DNA of 64,000 bases from Pandoraea norimbergensis (GTDB taxonomy: Bacteria > Pseudomonadota > Gammaproteobacteria > Burkholderiales > Burkholderiaceae). Below the pieces are notes generated by a model, which was given only the letters and a program-made list of their open reading frames with translations, was not told the origin of the DNA and made no database searches. The first letter of the stretch is position 1, and each line of letters begins with the position of its first letter. Below, piece by piece: positions 16,657-25,244 of the stretch. The stretch lies in contig NZ_CP013480.3 in assembly GCF_001465545.3 (NCBI RefSeq), positions 2,046,001 through 2,110,000 on the forward strand, in the 5' to 3' direction. Made by a program: the position numbers and the translations under genes.

Positions 16657-16708
16657 AAAGCCCTAAAGCCCTAAAGCCCTAAAGCCCTAAAGCCCTAAAG
16701 CCCTAAAG
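16657..16708. repeat. Octanucleotide tandem repeat (AAAGCCCT)6.5 upstream of osmC
   Basis: Six perfect copies of AAAGCCCT followed by AAAG. The array ends 40 bases before the osmC start codon on the minus strand, in the expected promoter or leader. Perfect identity suggests recent slippage. Confidence 0.97.
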
Positions 16709-16814
16709 GTGGGGGCGACGTGCAACGCGCCATTCTTGCAGGCCTGCGTCATCACCGCTAGCCATTTTCGGCCATCAAATTCTTGTGCTTCCCCGCCGAA
16801 TCACGCCATGCCGC

Positions 16815-17687
16815 TCAGGCAAGCGGCTCGGTCGTCAGCGCGCGCGTGAGCCCATGCATGGGCCGGCGCATGGCGACGTCGAACGGGTTGGTCTGCGGGC
16901 CGATCAGCTCCGCCTGACGCCGCAGCAGTTCCACCACCATGGGCAAACGGTCTTGTGAGAGTCTCGCCGCCAGTGTGCCGATACTCAGCGCGGCCACGGC
17001 ATGTCCGGTGCGGTCGAAGATCGGCACGGCGACGCCCGCCATGCCTTCGAGCACGCCACTGTTGCTGCCCGCATACCCCAACTGCCGCACGCGCTCGATC
17101 TCCGTGCGCAGATACACCTCGTCAAGCACACCGTAACCCCGCAGGCGTGGCACGTTGAAGCGGATGATTTCTTCACGCTCGGCTTCGGGCAGAAAAGCAA
17201 GAATCGCCAGACTGCCCTGACCGACCCCCAGCGCCACCCGCCCGCCAATGTCGCCGGTAAACGACCGGATCGGGAACGGGCCCTCGCACATGTCGAGACA
17301 CACGGCATCGAAGCTGCTGCGCACCAGCAGAAAGATCGTGTCGCCGAGGCTGGCGCACAAGCGCAGCAGCGACGGGCGGCAGAGCGTGCGCATGCCGCTC
17401 GGGTTGCCGGCCTGCGCCGCCATGGCGAAGAAGTCGACACTCAGCCGATAGAGCTTGGAGGTTTCGTCCTGCTCGACGACTTGCTCGGCAATCAGGGCAT
17501 GCAGAATGCGGTGGACGGTAGCCTGACTGAGCCCGACCGCCTTGGCGATATGCGTGACGCGCTCGCCTTCGGGCTTAGCGACGCCAAGTGCGCGGATGAC
17601 AGCGAAGGTGCGTTGCAGAATCCCCGCGCCGGTGGCGTCGGTGGCTGCGGGCGCATTGGCCTCGCGGGGTGAATCGGAAGTGCGCAT
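16815..17687 (-). CDS. IclR-family transcriptional regulator
   Basis: 290 aa. An N-terminal winged helix-turn-helix at about 25-90 (VTHIAKAVGLSQATVHRILHALIAEQVVEQ) is followed by the IclR effector domain at about 105-270 (FTGDIGGRVALGVGQGSLAILAFLP, GYAGSNSGVLEGMAGVAVPIFD, GHAVAALSIGT). It is divergent from the ABC/oxidoreductase operon with 298 bp between starts, which holds three matching candidate operators. It is therefore the likely local regulator, responding to the imported compound or a product. Activation versus repression cannot be told from sequence. Confidence 0.92.
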   Translation of the reverse strand: MRTSDSPREANAPAATDATGAGILQRTFAVIRALGVAKPEGERVTHIAKAVGLSQATVHRILHALIAEQVVEQDETSKLYRLSVDFFAMAAQAGNPSGMRTLCRPSLLRLCASLGDTIFLLVRSSFDAVCLDMCEGPFPIRSFTGDIGGRVALGVGQGSLAILAFLPEAEREEIIRFNVPRLRGYGVLDEVYLRTEIERVRQLGYAGSNSGVLEGMAGVAVPIFDRTGHAVAALSIGTLAARLSQDRLPMVVELLRRQAELIGPQTNPFDVAMRRPMHGLTRALTTEPLA

Positions 17688-17701
17688 TAGGGTCTCGAAT
17701 T

Positions 17702-17718
17702 ATTCCGTCAAACGAAAT
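17702..17718. promoter_or_regulatory. Candidate IclR operator 1
   Basis: ATTCCGTCAAACGAAAT, an imperfect palindrome, 15 bases upstream of the iclR-type start codon. It is repeated almost exactly at 17853. Its position suits autoregulation. Confidence 0.6.
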
Positions 17719-17852
17719 ACTATCGCAACCGGCTACGACTTGAAAACAGCCGCGATGCGTCGGAAACCGCGAAAACATTGAATAATCATCATAAATTAGG
17801 GATTATCCCGAGACGCTGACGCGAAACAAATGCCTAACGCATTCGCGTATAT

Positions 17853-17869
17853 ATTCCGCCAAACGAAAT
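17853..17869. promoter_or_regulatory. Candidate IclR operator 2
   Basis: ATTCCGCCAAACGAAAT differs from operator 1 at one base in 17. It is in an AT-rich stretch about 117 bp before the ABC ATPase start. Confidence 0.6.
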
Positions 17870-17882
17870 AATCATAAAATTT

Positions 17883-17899
17883 ATCTCGTTTCATGGAAT
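17883..17899. promoter_or_regulatory. Candidate IclR operator 3 (inverted)
   Basis: ATCTCGTTTCATGGAAT matches the reverse complement of operator 1 at 14 of 17 bases. Its centre is 30 bp from operator 2, about three helical turns, so the two sites would lie on the same DNA face. Confidence 0.45.
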
Positions 17900-17985
17900 C
17901 GTTATCTTGCGGCAAGGAATTTGGCTCGCTACTGTTCGATGCAATTGCATCAACTGCGGTGCTCACGCGCCCGAAGGTAGTGACC

Positions 17986-19128
17986 ATGTCTTTTCTGACT
18001 CTGACGGATGTCTCCAAAACGTTCGGCGAATTGAATGCTGTCTCGAACGTCAATCTCTCGGTGGAGAAGGGCGAGTTTGTCTCGCTGCTCGGCCCTTCGG
18101 GCTGCGGCAAGACGACCACGCTCCAGATGATCGCCGGCTTTGTGGAAGCCACGACCGGGCGCATTACGCTCGACGGGCGCGACATCACGAACATGCGCCC
18201 CAACAAGCGCGGGCTGGGCATCGTGTTCCAGAGCTACGCGTTGTTCCCGCACATGACGGTGGCAGACAACGTCGGCTTCGGTCTGGAGATGCGCGGCATC
18301 GACAAGACCGAACGTCAAGACCGGATTCGCGAAGCGCTCGCCCTGGTGCGCCTCGATGCACTGGGTCATCGGTTCCCGCGCGAGTTGTCGGGCGGTCAGC
18401 GCCAGCGCGTGGCGATTGCGCGTGCCGTGGTGATCGCGCCGCCCGTGCTGCTGCTCGACGAACCGATGTCGAACCTCGACGCCAAGCTGCGCGAAGACAT
18501 GCAGTTCGAACTTCGCTCGATCCAGCGCAAGATCGGTACGACCACGATCATGGTCACGCACGATCAGTCGGAAGCGCTCTCGATCAGCGACCGTGTGGTC
18601 GTGATGGAAGCGGGCCGCATCACGCAGGTCGACACGCCGTACCGCGCCTACGAGCGCCCGGAAAATCAGTTCGTCTCGCAGTTCATCGGCAAGGCCAACA
18701 TGCTGGCGGGCCGCGTGTCGGCACGCGATGGCGACCATCTGCATGTGGAACTCGACGGCAAACTCACTGGCAAGATCATGCAGCGCGCGCCGCTCGCCGA
18801 CCTCTCGCCGCGTGAGCGCAGTGTGGCCGTGGGCGACGCTATTACGTTGTGCCTGCGTCCGGAAAAGGTGCGTCTGTGTGCGCCGAACGCGGGCCGTGTG
18901 TCGGCGACGGTGACGAGCCGCTTCTTCCTCGGCAGCCAGTGGCTGTACCGCGTCGACAGCGCGTTGGGCGAAGTGCTGGTGTGTTGCCAGAACGAAGGCG
19001 GCGAGCCGCTGACGGAAGGGGCATCGGTTGGCCTCGACTGGCATACGGAAGCGGTGCGCTTCATCGCGCCAGCAGCATCGACAACTGCGGCAGCATCGAC
19101 CGCGGTGGGAGGTCCGGCTCATGGCTGA
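17986..19128 (+). CDS. ABC importer ATPase, PotA/spermidine-putrescine type
   Basis: 380 aa. Walker A GPSGCGKTT (36-44), Q-loop FQSYALFPHM (81-90), signature LSGGQ (134-138), Walker B LLLDEP (155-160) and switch His in VTHDQSEA. A C-terminal TOBE/OB region follows from about 285. It hydrolyses ATP to drive uptake through the two permeases encoded next. The ATG at 17986 has GAAGG upstream. The frame extends upstream through the operator region, so a longer start is unlikely. First gene of a seven-gene operon; its stop overlaps the next start by eight bases. Confidence 0.93.
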   Translation: MSFLTLTDVSKTFGELNAVSNVNLSVEKGEFVSLLGPSGCGKTTTLQMIAGFVEATTGRITLDGRDITNMRPNKRGLGIVFQSYALFPHMTVADNVGFGLEMRGIDKTERQDRIREALALVRLDALGHRFPRELSGGQRQRVAIARAVVIAPPVLLLDEPMSNLDAKLREDMQFELRSIQRKIGTTTIMVTHDQSEALSISDRVVVMEAGRITQVDTPYRAYERPENQFVSQFIGKANMLAGRVSARDGDHLHVELDGKLTGKIMQRAPLADLSPRERSVAVGDAITLCLRPEKVRLCAPNAGRVSATVTSRFFLGSQWLYRVDSALGEVLVCCQNEGGEPLTEGASVGLDWHTEAVRFIAPAASTTAAASTAVGGPAHG

Positions 19129-20026
19129 GACGCTGCAAGTGACGCGGGCGGCACCGGCACCCAAGGCGCGCGCGCCGTGGCATGCCTATCTGCCGCTGTG
19201 GGTGATGAGCGCCCCGGCTATGCTGTTGTTCACGGCTTTGGTGCTCATTCCGTTGTTGATGACGCTTGCCCTCACGTTCTATCAGTTCGATCCGGCCAGC
19301 GGCCCGATTGCGGCGTTCCAGTTCGATAACTACGCCGAAGTCCTGTTCGATTCGTACTTCCACACGATCTTTCTGCGCACGTTCGGCATCTCGCTGACGG
19401 TCACGGCGGTCTGTGCCGTTGTGGGCACGTTCGAAGCCTACGTGCTCTCGCGCATGGGCGACCCGTGGCGCTCGATCTTCCTGCTCGTGATTCTCTCGCC
19501 ACTGCTGGTCTCGATCGTGGTGCGCGCGTTCGGCTGGAGCATGCTGCTCAGCTCCGGCGGCCTGATCAATCAGGCGTTCGCGTTTGTCGGCATGGGCCCG
19601 TACAAGATGGAGTACACGAACTTCGCCATCGTCGTGGCGCTGGTGCACGTGATGCTGCCGTTCATGGTGATTCCGGTGTGGACGTCACTGCAACGCCTCG
19701 ACCCGCAGACGGAGAACGCGGCGCTGTCGCTGATGGCCTCGCCCGCTACGACGCTGCGCCGCATCGTGTTGCCGCAACTGGTGCCGGGCATTCTGTCGGG
19801 CAGCCTGATGGTGTTCGGCTTGTCGGCCAGCGCGTTTGCGATTCCGAGTCTGCTGGGCGGACGACGTCTGAAAGTGGCGGCGACGGCCGTGTACGACCAG
19901 TTTCTCAGCTCGCTCAACTGGCCGCTGGGCGCCACTATCGCCGTGCTGCTGCTCGTGGCAAACCTGATCGTGATGCTGACCTACTACCGCGTGCTTGAGC
20001 GCCGTTACGCGCGCAGCATGGGTTAA
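19121..20026 (+). CDS. ABC importer permease 1, PotB type
   Basis: 301 aa, six membrane helices. It has the family EAA-type loop that contacts the ATPase, here ENAALSLMASPATTLRRIVLPQLVPGI. The N-terminus is Ala/Pro-rich and cytoplasmic. It forms the membrane channel with the following permease. The start overlaps the ATPase stop by eight bases, showing tight coupling. Confidence 0.93.
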   Translation: MAETLQVTRAAPAPKARAPWHAYLPLWVMSAPAMLLFTALVLIPLLMTLALTFYQFDPASGPIAAFQFDNYAEVLFDSYFHTIFLRTFGISLTVTAVCAVVGTFEAYVLSRMGDPWRSIFLLVILSPLLVSIVVRAFGWSMLLSSGGLINQAFAFVGMGPYKMEYTNFAIVVALVHVMLPFMVIPVWTSLQRLDPQTENAALSLMASPATTLRRIVLPQLVPGILSGSLMVFGLSASAFAIPSLLGGRRLKVAATAVYDQFLSSLNWPLGATIAVLLLVANLIVMLTYYRVLERRYARSMG

Positions 20027-20064
20027 GCGCAGCGACCGCAGAACCGAACTCTACTGCCACCATC

Positions 20065-20859
20065 ATGCGTAAAAACAGTCCTCTGGCGCTCGCGTTCCAC
20101 ACGCTCGTCATTCTCTTCGTGCTCGCGCCGCTGATCATCGTGACGCTCGTTGCCTTCACGCCGGAAGAAACGCTCTCGCTGCCCACGCACGGCTTCTCGC
20201 TGCGCTGGTTCCGCGCGATTCTCGACTATCCGGACTTCATTGCCTCGTTTTTCACGAGCCTGAAGCTCGCGTTCCTGTCGGCCACGCTGTCGCTGTTGAT
20301 CTCGCTGCCGGCGGCGCTGGCCATCGGCCGGGCCCGGTTTCCGGGGCGTAATTTCCTCAACGGTCTGCTGCTCTCGCCGCTGGTCATTCCGGGGCTGGTG
20401 CTCGGCATCGCACTGCTGCGTTTCTTCGCGATGCTCGGTGTGACGGGGTCGTTCGCTGCGCTGACGTTCGCTCACATGATCGTGATCACGCCGTTCATCA
20501 TGCGGCTCGTGCTCGCATCGATCAGCGGGCTCGATCGCAGCGTGGAGCATGCCGCCGCGTCGCTGGGCGCCGGGTCGTGGACGACGTTTCGCCGCGTCAC
20601 CATGCCGATGATTCTGCCGGGTATTACGGGGGGCTGGCTGCTGGCGTTCATCAACAGCTTCGATGAACTGACGATGTCGGTGTTCATCACGTCGCCGCAG
20701 ACCATCACGTTGCCGGTGCGCATGTACATGTACGCGACCGAATCGATCGACCCGATGATGGCGTCGGTGTCGGCACTCGTGATCGTCATCACGCTGGGCG
20801 CGATGTTGTTGCTCGACCGCGTCTACGGCCTGAACCGCATTTTGATCGGTCAGCACTGA
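20065..20859 (+). CDS. ABC importer permease 2, PotC type
   Basis: 264 aa, about six membrane helices, with the coupling loop EHAAASLGAGSWTTFRRVTMPMI near residue 165. It pairs with the preceding permease. It includes FINSFDELTMSVFI, typical of PotC and related importers for polyamines and other small cations or opines. The start ATG is 38 bp after the previous stop. Confidence 0.93.
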   Translation: MRKNSPLALAFHTLVILFVLAPLIIVTLVAFTPEETLSLPTHGFSLRWFRAILDYPDFIASFFTSLKLAFLSATLSLLISLPAALAIGRARFPGRNFLNGLLLSPLVIPGLVLGIALLRFFAMLGVTGSFAALTFAHMIVITPFIMRLVLASISGLDRSVEHAAASLGAGSWTTFRRVTMPMILPGITGGWLLAFINSFDELTMSVFITSPQTITLPVRMYMYATESIDPMMASVSALVIVITLGAMLLLDRVYGLNRILIGQH

Positions 20860-20882
20860 GCGAGCGCTCACAGAGACTTCTC

Positions 20883-21344
20883 ATGTCCCGCCTCATGCAA
20901 GATCTGCAACATTCCCCGCAACTGGCGCGTCTGGCCGAGACCTCGCGCGCGCCGGTCACGTTTTATCTCGATGGCGCGCCCGTGCAAGCACTCACTGGCG
21001 ACACGGTGCTCACGGCCATCCTCATGCATCAGCGTCACGTGCGCATCAGCGAATTCAATGGTGCACCGCGTGCAGGCTTTTGCCTGATTGGTGCCTGTCA
21101 GGATTGCTGGGTGCGCTGCGAGGCGGATTCCGTGGATACCGCTGACGTGGCTGATGCCGCACGTGGTCACACCGCCGCGAAACCTCAACAACTGACACGT
21201 CTGCGCGCGTGCTCGACGCTCGTGCGTCCGGGCATGCGCATCGTGACGAACGCAGCGATTGCATCGACTGCAAACGACGGCGAGTCCACCGAGTCCACCG
21301 ATTCCGCCGAGTCTGCCAAGGCAACGCCCGGAGGTCAGGCATGA
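20883..21344 (+). CDS. (2Fe-2S)-binding small subunit of an HcnABC/opine-oxidase-type dehydrogenase
   Basis: 153 aa. A ferredoxin-like domain at about 20-115: FYLDGAPVQAL, then GFCLIGACQDCWV with three cluster cysteines and a fourth in LRACSTL. This is the layout of HcnA and of the gamma subunits of hydroxyproline dehydrogenase and opine oxidases. The C-terminal 30 residues are Ser/Glu/Thr low complexity from a 9-bp repeat (about 21280-21318). Its stop overlaps the next ATG by four bases. It should pass electrons from the flavin subunits. Confidence 0.87.
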   Translation: MSRLMQDLQHSPQLARLAETSRAPVTFYLDGAPVQALTGDTVLTAILMHQRHVRISEFNGAPRAGFCLIGACQDCWVRCEADSVDTADVADAARGHTAAKPQQLTRLRACSTLVRPGMRIVTNAAIASTANDGESTESTDSAESAKATPGGQA

Positions 21345-22816
21345 GCGCGCGCCCTGAGGTGGTGATCGTCGGCGCCGGCCCGGCCGGTATTCGCGCGGCG
21401 CAGACACTCGTCGCAGCGGGCATTCGCCCGATCGTGCTCGACGAAAATGCCCGCTGGGGCGGCCAGATCTACCGTCAGCCGCCGGCCGACGCAGGCTTTG
21501 CCCGAAGTAAGCAGACGCTCTACGGTTTCGAGGCGGCGAAGGCGGATGCCGTCCACACCACGATGGCGGCGCTGCTGCCGCAGATCGACTACCGCCCCGA
21601 CACGCTCGTCTGGGCGTGCGATCCGGCGGACCCATCGGCCGATGCAGTGAATGCGTCGCAGGGCGCGAGCCGTGGGCAACGTCTTCACACGATGCATGCG
21701 GGCCGCGAGATCGCGGTGCCGTTCACGCATCTGCTCATCGCCAGCGGCGCGACCGATCGCGTCTTGCCGGTCCCCGGCTGGACGCTGCCGGGCGTGTACA
21801 CACTGGGCGGCGCGCAAGTGGCGCTCAAGGCCCAAGGCTGTGCCATCGGCGAGCGCGTGGTCTTCGCGGGCACCGGGCCGTTGCTGTACCTCGTCGCGTA
21901 TCAATACGTGAAAGCGGGCGCTAACGTCGTTGCCGTGCTCGACACCAGCGAATTCGCCGCGCAGGTGAGAGCGACGCCACGTCTGCTCAACCAGCCTGGC
22001 ACGTTTGCGAAGGGCCTCTATTACGTCGGCTGGCTGCGTGCGCGTGGCGTTCGTATCGAACACGGCGTGACGCTGAACGGTATCGATGGAACCGCCGGCG
22101 TGCGAGCCATTCGCTGGCAGCGCGACGGACGTGAGCACACACTGGGGTGCAGCGCACTCGGTCTGGGTTTCGGGCTGCGTCCCGAGACGCAACTGGCCGA
22201 TCTCGCCGGCTGCCACTTTGTCTTCGACGATCTGAATCAGTGCTGGCTGCCGGAGCGCGACGCGGCGGGCCGCAGTTCGCAAGCGGGCATCTATCTGGCG
22301 GGGGACGGCGCCGGTATCGCCGGTGCCGATGCCGCCGAGATGGCTGGCCGTCGTGTGGCCCTCGCGATGCTCGAAGACCTCGGCATCGCTGCACCGTCGC
22401 TTCCCGATGCCCCGGACGCGCTCGCGCTTGAACGACGCCTCGCGAGTATCCGGCGTTTTCGCGTCGGCATCGAGCAGGCGTTTGCGTTGCCCGCTGACCC
22501 GTCGGCCCAGTGGCCCGACGACATGTTGGTGTGCCGCTGTGAAGAGATCGACGCGCGCACGTTGCGCGAATGCGTGCGCCACGATGGTGTGACAGAGATC
22601 AACCGGCTGAAGGCGTTGACTCGCGTGGGCATGGGCCGTTGTCAGGGCCGCATGTGCGGCGAAGCGGCCTGCCATCTGCTGGCTGAAGCAACGGGTCAGA
22701 CGCTCTCGCAGGTCGGACGCCTGCGTGCCCAAGCTCCCATCAAACCGATTCCGATTGCCCCGATGCTTTTTGACGAAAACGTCGCCGCCATTCCCGAGGA
22801 GGCGCGCGATGAGTGA
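21341..22816 (+). CDS. FAD/NAD(P)-binding subunit, HcnB/OoxA-like, with BFD-like Fe-S tail
   Basis: 491 aa. N-terminal dinucleotide fold VVIVGAGPAGIRAAQTL (8-24). A second Rossmann motif near 175 (VFAGTGPLLYLVAYQYVKAG). IYLAGDGAGIAGADAAEMAGR closes the FAD site. The C-terminal about 90 residues form a BFD-like [2Fe-2S] domain with CRC and RCQGRMC cysteine pairs. This is the alpha subunit of three-component amino-acid or opine dehydrogenases. Substrate cannot be read from sequence. The start is coupled (ATGA) to the preceding gene. Confidence 0.88.
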   Translation: MSARPEVVIVGAGPAGIRAAQTLVAAGIRPIVLDENARWGGQIYRQPPADAGFARSKQTLYGFEAAKADAVHTTMAALLPQIDYRPDTLVWACDPADPSADAVNASQGASRGQRLHTMHAGREIAVPFTHLLIASGATDRVLPVPGWTLPGVYTLGGAQVALKAQGCAIGERVVFAGTGPLLYLVAYQYVKAGANVVAVLDTSEFAAQVRATPRLLNQPGTFAKGLYYVGWLRARGVRIEHGVTLNGIDGTAGVRAIRWQRDGREHTLGCSALGLGFGLRPETQLADLAGCHFVFDDLNQCWLPERDAAGRSSQAGIYLAGDGAGIAGADAAEMAGRRVALAMLEDLGIAAPSLPDAPDALALERRLASIRRFRVGIEQAFALPADPSAQWPDDMLVCRCEEIDARTLRECVRHDGVTEINRLKALTRVGMGRCQGRMCGEAACHLLAEATGQTLSQVGRLRAQAPIKPIPIAPMLFDENVAAIPEEARDE

Positions 22817-23954
22817 GACCTTGCACTACGACGTAGTGGTGGCTGGTGGTGGCCTCGTCGGCGCATCGGCGGCCCGTGCGCTGGCCGAACGTGGCCTGCG
22901 CGTGGCGCTCTTCGAACGGCGTTACTGCGGCGCGCAGGCAAGCGGCGTGAACTACGGCGGCGTGCGCTGTCAGGGCCGTCCGGAAGAACAACTGCCGCTG
23001 GCCATGCGCGCTCGCCGTCTGTGGGACCGCTTGCCCGAACTGGTCGGCATCGATGGCGAATTCGTGCGCTCGGGTCATCTGCGGCTGGCCCGCCGCGAGG
23101 CCGATCTTGAACCGCTTGATGCATGGTCGGCGATGGCCCGCACGCACGGTCTGGAAACGGAAGTGTTTCGTGGCGCGGCGTTCCGGCAACGGTTTCCGTG
23201 GCTGGGCGACGGTGCGGTCGGCGGCTCGTTGTGCCTGAGCGATGGCCACGCTAACCCGCGTCTCGTGTCGCCTGCCTTCGCGCGCGCTGCACGGGCACTC
23301 GGTGCCGACGTGCGCGAACGCACACCGATTACCGCCATCGCTCACGACGGTGTGCGCTTTCAACTGAGCGCGCAACCGGCCGAGGGCGACACGTTGCGTG
23401 TGAGCGCTGACTGGTTGCTCAACACGTCGGGCGCGTGGGCCAATCACATCGCCGGTACGTTTGGTGAGCGTGTGCCGATGCATCCCATCTATCCGAACAT
23501 GTGGGTCACTGAGCCGTTGCCGAAATGCATCGGTCACAACCTCGGCGTGTATGGCGGCGGTGTGTATGCGCGTCAGGTCGAACGGGGCAACTGCGTGATC
23601 GGCGGCGGACGCGGTACCGGCAACGGCGAGTACGCCCAGCCGTCCGCCGACACCACACGCGCGGTCATGCGCGAAGCCTGCGCGCTGGTGCCCGCCTTGC
23701 GCAACGCGCTGCTCATTCGCACGTGGAGCGGGGTGGAGGGCGAAACGCCTGACAACAACCCGATCATCGGCGCGAGTCGCACCACACCGCGCCTGCTGCA
23801 CGCGTTTGGCTTCTCGGGCGGCGGTTTCCTGTTGGCCCCGGGCGTGGGCGAAGTGCTGGCCGATCTCGTGACGCAAGGCGAGACCGTCACGCCACTCGAT
23901 GCCTTCGGGATCGACCGTTTCACTCAGGTGGCGTCGAACGCTGCGCTTGCCTGA
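22809..23954 (+). CDS. FAD-dependent amine/amino-acid oxidase subunit, HcnC/OoxB-like (DAO family)
   Basis: 381 aa. N-terminal FAD fold YDVVVAGGGLVGASAARALAERG (about 7-30), a DAO-type core and a C-terminal HAFGFSGGGFLLAPGVGEVLADL segment. It is the substrate-oxidising subunit that removes a hydride from an amine or amino acid. The start overlaps the preceding stop by eight bases. With the two upstream genes it makes a complete heterotrimer, as in cyanide synthase, octopine/nopaline oxidase and D-hydroxyproline dehydrogenase. Which of these it is, if any, is not determinable here. Confidence 0.88.
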   Translation: MSETLHYDVVVAGGGLVGASAARALAERGLRVALFERRYCGAQASGVNYGGVRCQGRPEEQLPLAMRARRLWDRLPELVGIDGEFVRSGHLRLARREADLEPLDAWSAMARTHGLETEVFRGAAFRQRFPWLGDGAVGGSLCLSDGHANPRLVSPAFARAARALGADVRERTPITAIAHDGVRFQLSAQPAEGDTLRVSADWLLNTSGAWANHIAGTFGERVPMHPIYPNMWVTEPLPKCIGHNLGVYGGGVYARQVERGNCVIGGGRGTGNGEYAQPSADTTRAVMREACALVPALRNALLIRTWSGVEGETPDNNPIIGASRTTPRLLHAFGFSGGGFLLAPGVGEVLADLVTQGETVTPLDAFGIDRFTQVASNAALA

Positions 23955-24057
23955 CGCATCACGCAGTCGCTCGCTATTTCACTAGTTACGCAATCACTCA
24001 ACGTCAAAAAACGTCACTCATACGTTCCTTACCTCTCGAAACGCAAGGAGAACCACG

Positions 24058-25104
24058 ATGAAGCTATCCAAGAAGGTCGTCATGTGCGCTGCGGCGCTGG
24101 CACTGGGCACGAGCAGCGCAGCCTGGTCGCAGGCCAAAACGCTCTACATCGGCATGAACGGCGGCCCGATGGAAAAGGCCTACACGAGCCAGGTCTTTCC
24201 GGAGTTCGAGAAGGCCAACAACGTGAAGGTCGTGGTGGTGCCGGGCACGTCGTCGGACGTGCTGGCCAAGCTGCTCGCCAACCGTAACAGCCCGCAGATG
24301 CACGTCGTGTTTCTCGACGACGGCGTGATGGCGCGCGCCATCAGCATGGGCGTGTGCCAGAAGCTCGACGACTCGCCCGTGCTCAAGGAGTTGTACCCGT
24401 TCGCTCGCGTGAAAGATGACATGGGCGCAGGCGTTCAACTGGGCATGACCGGCATTGGCTACAACACCAAGATCTTCAAGGAGAAGGGCTGGGCGGCGCC
24501 GACCTCGTGGACCGACTTTGCCGATCCGAAGTTCAAGGGCAAGGTGGTGTTCCAGTCGGCATCGAGCAGCACGTTCGGTCTGCATGGCTTCCTGGCGCTC
24601 AACCGTATCTGGGGCGGCAGCGAGACCAATGTCGAACCGGGCTTCACCAAGTGGGCGACGACCGTCGGCCCGAACGTGGTCGAGTACATCCCGAATTCGG
24701 CCAAGCTCTCGGAAATGATTCAGACGGGTGAAGCTGCCATCTTCCCGCTCACGCCGACGGCCGTCAGCGACCTTCAGGACAAGAACATCCCGGTGGCCTA
24801 CGTGGCGCCGAAGGAAGGCGCGGTGCAGTTGCTGGTCGACCTGTGCGTGGTGAAGAACAGCCCGGACAACGCCTTGGCGCAGAAGCTGGCGCAGTACCTG
24901 CTGTCGGCACGCGGTCAAACGCTGGCCGCAGCGGCGGGCGCTTACATCCCGACCAATCCGCAGGCCACCGTGCCGGCCTCGATGCAAAAGCGTCTGGGCA
25001 AGATCGACGATCTGGTCAAAGACATCAAGACCGTGGACTGGGACGCCATCAACCAACGCCGTGCCCAATGGGACCAGCGCTGGAACCGTCAGGTCGAGCG
25101 CTAA
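24058..25104 (+). CDS. Periplasmic substrate-binding protein of the PotD-like importer
   Basis: 348 aa. Signal peptide KKVVMCAAALALGTSSAAWSQA, then the extracellular solute-binding family 1/8 pattern: FPEFEKANNVKVVVVPGTSSDVLAKLLAN, MTGIGYNTKIFKEKGWAAPTSWTDFADPKFKGKVVF. It delivers the ligand to the PotABC-like membrane complex. Ligand specificity is unknown. The ORF follows GCAAGGAGAACC, a strong ribosome site. It is the last gene of the operon and is followed by a strong terminator. Confidence 0.92.
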   Translation: MKLSKKVVMCAAALALGTSSAAWSQAKTLYIGMNGGPMEKAYTSQVFPEFEKANNVKVVVVPGTSSDVLAKLLANRNSPQMHVVFLDDGVMARAISMGVCQKLDDSPVLKELYPFARVKDDMGAGVQLGMTGIGYNTKIFKEKGWAAPTSWTDFADPKFKGKVVFQSASSSTFGLHGFLALNRIWGGSETNVEPGFTKWATTVGPNVVEYIPNSAKLSEMIQTGEAAIFPLTPTAVSDLQDKNIPVAYVAPKEGAVQLLVDLCVVKNSPDNALAQKLAQYLLSARGQTLAAAAGAYIPTNPQATVPASMQKRLGKIDDLVKDIKTVDWDAINQRRAQWDQRWNRQVER

Positions 25105-25170
25105 GACGGAGCCGCATCGCAGGATCGGGGCCACCTGATCCTGCGGTTGGCAAGCGCCTTTGATGTAACG

Positions 25171-25210
25171 AAAAACGCCGGGCACCTCTGGGGGGCTGCC
25201 CGGCGTTTTG
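25171..25210. terminator. Bidirectional intrinsic terminator
   Basis: AAAACGCCGGGCA and TGCCCGGCGTTTT form a 13-bp stem with A and T tracts on either side, so it can stop both the rightward ABC operon and the leftward BLUF gene, which converge here. Confidence 0.9.
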
Positions 25211-25244
25211 TTGTTGGCCTGTCGTTGGCTTGCGACGAAGCAGG

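Noticed and set aside
16657..16708. Plant-type telomere repeat or CRISPR-like array
   Set aside because: The unit is 8 bp, not the 7-bp CCCTAAA, and there are no spacers; it is a bacterial short tandem repeat.
20883..23954. Calling the three oxidase genes hydrogen cyanide synthase (hcnABC)
   Set aside because: The same subunit set occurs in opine and hydroxyproline dehydrogenases, and linkage to an ABC importer and an IclR regulator fits catabolism better than cyanide production.
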